64,000 bases of DNA from Eumeta japonica (Eukaryota > Arthropoda > Insecta > Lepidoptera > Psychidae). The position numbers were made by a program, and so were the translations under genes. The DNA is taken from contig BGZK01001369.1 in the NCBI GenBank assembly GCA_005406025.1, forward strand, positions 62,001 through 126,000, written 5' to 3'. Numbering within the stretch: position 1 is the stretch's first letter; the number at the start of each line of letters is the position of its first letter. Below are positions 61,388-64,000 of this stretch, one piece after another. The notes beneath the pieces were generated by a model, which saw nothing but the letters and a program-made list of their open reading frames with translations, had not been told where the DNA came from and did no database searches.

Positions 61388-61760
61388 TGATTAAAATAGG
61401 TTAAGCCATTGTCGACTTATACGAACACAAACAGATAGAGAAATACGTTGATGGTACATTATATTTTACGCCACAGTTCATTAAGTCTTATTGAAATTCA
61501 TCGATTCATTGTCTAGTTATAAGACAACAGATAGATCTATATTTTAATGATGTGAAGTTTTATCTGTAATCATAATAATAAAATAGGTTACACCTTTGTC
61601 GAATTATAAGAAGACACTGAGATGAACAAAGAAACACATACAGACAATGGCCTATATTTTATGTGTATTTTCTATCAGTATACTTAATAATAAACTTTGT
61701 TATGCCATTGCCATCTTATATAGGCGGATAATAGCTTTAATTTTTCGCGACGGCGTATTT
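61388..61760 (+). repeat. Diverged tandem repeat, about 100-bp spacing
   Basis: The phrase 'c(c)attgtc(g/t)a.ttata' recurs at 61407, 61507, 61593 and 61705. In the first three copies it is followed by 'acacaaacagatag'-like words. Spacing is 86-112 bp and divergence is high. It may be part of a dispersed non-autonomous element. Confidence 0.4.
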
Positions 61761-62049
61761 CACTCCTATACATTGTTCCGTTAAAATCGATGTAACTATT
61801 ATCATGTTATAAAAAAAACCATGTAGACATACAAACAAAAAATAGACTTTTTCTAGGGTTTGAACTATCTTCGGCTCAAATTTTAGGAAAATCGGTTTAG
61901 CATTTCAGTTGACAAGATGACAAAATAACTTTCTCATTCATAACAATAATATGAATATTCAGTACTGCTATCGGTTTAACTAGGTATGTGATGTTATTGT
62001 AAAAAAATATTAATGAAAGAATAAACGAATGTAACAATCTATTAAATTA

Positions 62050-62120
62050 AGTCATTTCTTTTAGGGTTCCAAACCAAAATCGGAACCCTTATAGTTTAGT
62101 CACGTCGGTCCGTCCGATTA
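62050..62120. repeat. Dispersed lepidopteran repeat end (gggttcc...cggaaccc)
   Basis: 'agggttccaaac' followed by 'aatcggaacccttatagt' and 'gtcggtccgtccg' is the inverted form of the repeat seen at 4165 and 51880-51955. Confidence 0.5.
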
Positions 62121-63465
62121 CCACAGGCATTTTACTCAAAAGCTACAAAATGCATAATGATGAAATTTCTAACATAAGTGTTTTGCATAAGCCGCTCAGA
62201 ATTGTGTCCCACCCTTTATTTTTTTAAAACCGATGTCCAAAAAATGTGGAAAATTTTGAAAACTTAATGCTTGATAAATACTATCAACGTAAATTATTTT
62301 GAACACGATCGGATACACCCTTTTTCATTCTAATATTTCCGAAAAACTGCGCTACTCATTAAAAGGACGTAAGTGTCGTGAAAATACGCTTTTTTGTTGT
62401 TGCACTTAAGTTTATACTAGTTTAAGAGGAAGAGTCGACGTATCCACCTGTTTTTCTAGTTATAGGCGACTAAAGCGTTCATACCTACTTTGTACGGGAA
62501 ATATGAAGAAACAATGTAGTTTTTTTTCATCTGTAGTGCATTTTTTTGTAGTAAGGTTACGGAACCGCACATTGAGCATGGTCCGATATGCCCTTGGCCA
62601 ATTTTTTTTTGTATAAGTACTATATTTAAAAAAAAACAACTGAAACACAGATAGAAAAATTACTTACAGATACAATAATTAACATCCAATAAAATGTACT
62701 ATAATTCATAATGAAAAGAAAATGAATGCGGAAAAGATTTATTTATGAAAGATAATAAAATCTAAACGCCTTTCTTTGTTTTACCCTTAACATTCACATG
62801 CCTACTCCACATAGATTTTATGTGAAAATCAAATAAATCCAGTCCTATAATCTTCCATTTTCATATTTTTCATATCCCCGAATGGTATTCATAATACTCA
62901 CTTTGTTTGCCACCAAAAAAAAATCAGTGAAAACACATCACAAATCATTTATCCAGAGCCATAAATATTTCCGCCGAGCGAGCAATGTAAAGAGTCTATT
63001 ATTCGGTGTGTTTAAAAGCCTTATCGTGCCTTCCTTTAGCGGAATTGGAATAAATACAAAAAAGATTTTCTTTGGAATTATTACAAATTTAGCTTTTTAA
63101 CGATTTGTTTTACTCGTTTGGCGAACATTATGACGTTTCCAAGGGATTATATTTCTATATATGTACCTACGTAACAAGATTTGGAATACAAATATCGATT
63201 TTTTTTTTTTCATGACAAATGGCTTAGCCAGACCAAACATATTAAATACATTACGCTTCATTGTAACGTTAAGGGGCTAGTAAGAAAAAATAAAATAATA
63301 GACCGGCACTTGAGACTGTTGACTAAGTGATAACTTAAAATTATGAAAGAAGCATCTTTTAAATTTTTCAAATGAATTTAATATTAAAAATTAGAATATC
63401 ATATTTTTTTAATTAAAATCATTCACATCCATCGGCACTTCGAGCGAATGTTATATATATATATT
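62121..63465. other. AT-rich DNA without a supportable gene
   Basis: Nothing recognisable. A short TA microsatellite precedes the LINE fragment (63450-63462). Confidence 0.4.
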
Positions 63466-63469
63466 TGTA

Positions 63470-64000
63470 CGGACACCCCCTTCTTCCAACATGAGGGTTA
63501 AGGAAGCGACTTAGCTGCGTAAGGTGAAACATAATCAATACTACTGAGACATTTTTCTCGACAGGTAGTTTAAGAAATCCGTAAAGTTTTGCCAATCACC
63601 TCACCAAGCCGTGTCCGCAATCGGTTCGAGATTGTTGAGGAACTGAACTCCCATACCTTGGAGCGTCTCGCCGTAGTCGGACCGCACATCTATACTGACG
63701 ACAGCCCTATAAAAGTGACAAGGTCTGTGTGGTCCTGACGGAATGGCGGGACGAAGACGGCATTTAGTACTAGACACTCTGACTCGACACCGAAAAAGTG
63801 GTGCGGAAGGCGAAAAATGGTAAAAACGGGCTGGTCAACATATCTAATGATCGAGGTGTACCCTAGAAGTGCTGACCGGGTCGAAACCTATCACCCTCTC
63901 ATGAAGCTAGGCGCGACATCTCTGTGAGCGTTCCGGGGGCAGGGCTGTGCGCTTATTAAACGGATTACGATAAATTCCCTCTATTTTACGTTGAAAGGGT
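63470..64000 (+). pseudogene. R1-type non-LTR retrotransposon: end of RT and RNase H, partial and broken
   Basis: Readable pieces, in several frames, are MRVKEAT (about 63491), then VKFCQSPH (about 63576), ERLAVVGPHIYTDDS (about 63660-63704), LTEWRD (63736-63753), KNGLVNIS (about 63826), SHEARRDIS (about 63897) and DYDKFPLFYVKR at the window end. IYTDxS is the first catalytic-Asp motif of LINE RNase H domains, and the linker order matches R1-clade elements. Many stops and frameshifts show it is dead. The fragment continues past 64000, and its 5' border near 63470 looks like a 5' truncation. Confidence 0.75.

Overview
This is a gene-poor, AT-rich stretch of an insect nuclear genome, most likely a moth or butterfly (Lepidoptera). 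The pointers are the mobile elements: a TTAA-flanked piggyBac, a mariner, a Penelope-like element (PLE) with a GIY-YIG endonuclease, jockey-type and R1-type non-LTR fragments, and tRNA-derived SINE pieces. Short dispersed motifs familiar from lepidopteran genomes are also present, such as the 'ctagct...cccgc.ttcgct' tail and the 'accgaccaagtg...ggttccgta' repeat. No host exon could be supported on either strand. All long open frames are transposon genes or by-products of tandem arrays, so the window is either intergenic or lies inside a very large intron.

Layout. 1-8.4 kb: AT-rich DNA with a SINE remnant (3.1 kb), a decayed 58-bp minisatellite (4.4-5.2 kb) and a second SINE remnant (7.4 kb). 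8.4-14.6 kb: a small inverted-repeat element, then a dead jockey-type retrotransposon whose gag gene was split by a PLE on the opposite strand; a 13-bp target-site duplication brackets the PLE. 14.6-31 kb: mostly unannotated AT-rich DNA with GC-rich islands (18.7-19.1, 22.1-22.6, 25.6-26.0 kb), several perfect hairpins and one copy of an unnamed element with inverted ends. 31.1-34.5 kb: a hexamer-based simple array of about 800 bp, then a near-perfect satellite of 33 x 53 bp, inside GC-richer flanks that look related to each other. 36.6-39.5 kb: a piggyBac element with matching ends and TTAA duplications; its transposase keeps the catalytic aspartates but carries frameshifts. 39.7-40.0 kb: the second copy of the unnamed inverted-end element. 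41-56 kb: AT-rich DNA with GC islands, dispersed repeats and a TATA/DPE-like promoter candidate. 56.2-57.5 kb: a dead mariner with both ends and TA duplications. 59.6-60.2 kb: a SINE head followed by a second PLE 3' end, on the opposite strand to the first. 63.5 kb to the end: a degraded R1-type LINE fragment (end of RT plus RNase H) that runs off the window.

The coding pieces do not form a pathway; they record nested and independent insertions. The most informative items are the PLE-in-jockey nesting and the conserved, hammerhead-like PLE 3' block; the piggyBac with repeated palindromic subterminal motifs and a possible 5' intron; the 53-bp satellite with a spaced variant; and GC-rich islands that could be conserved regulatory DNA.
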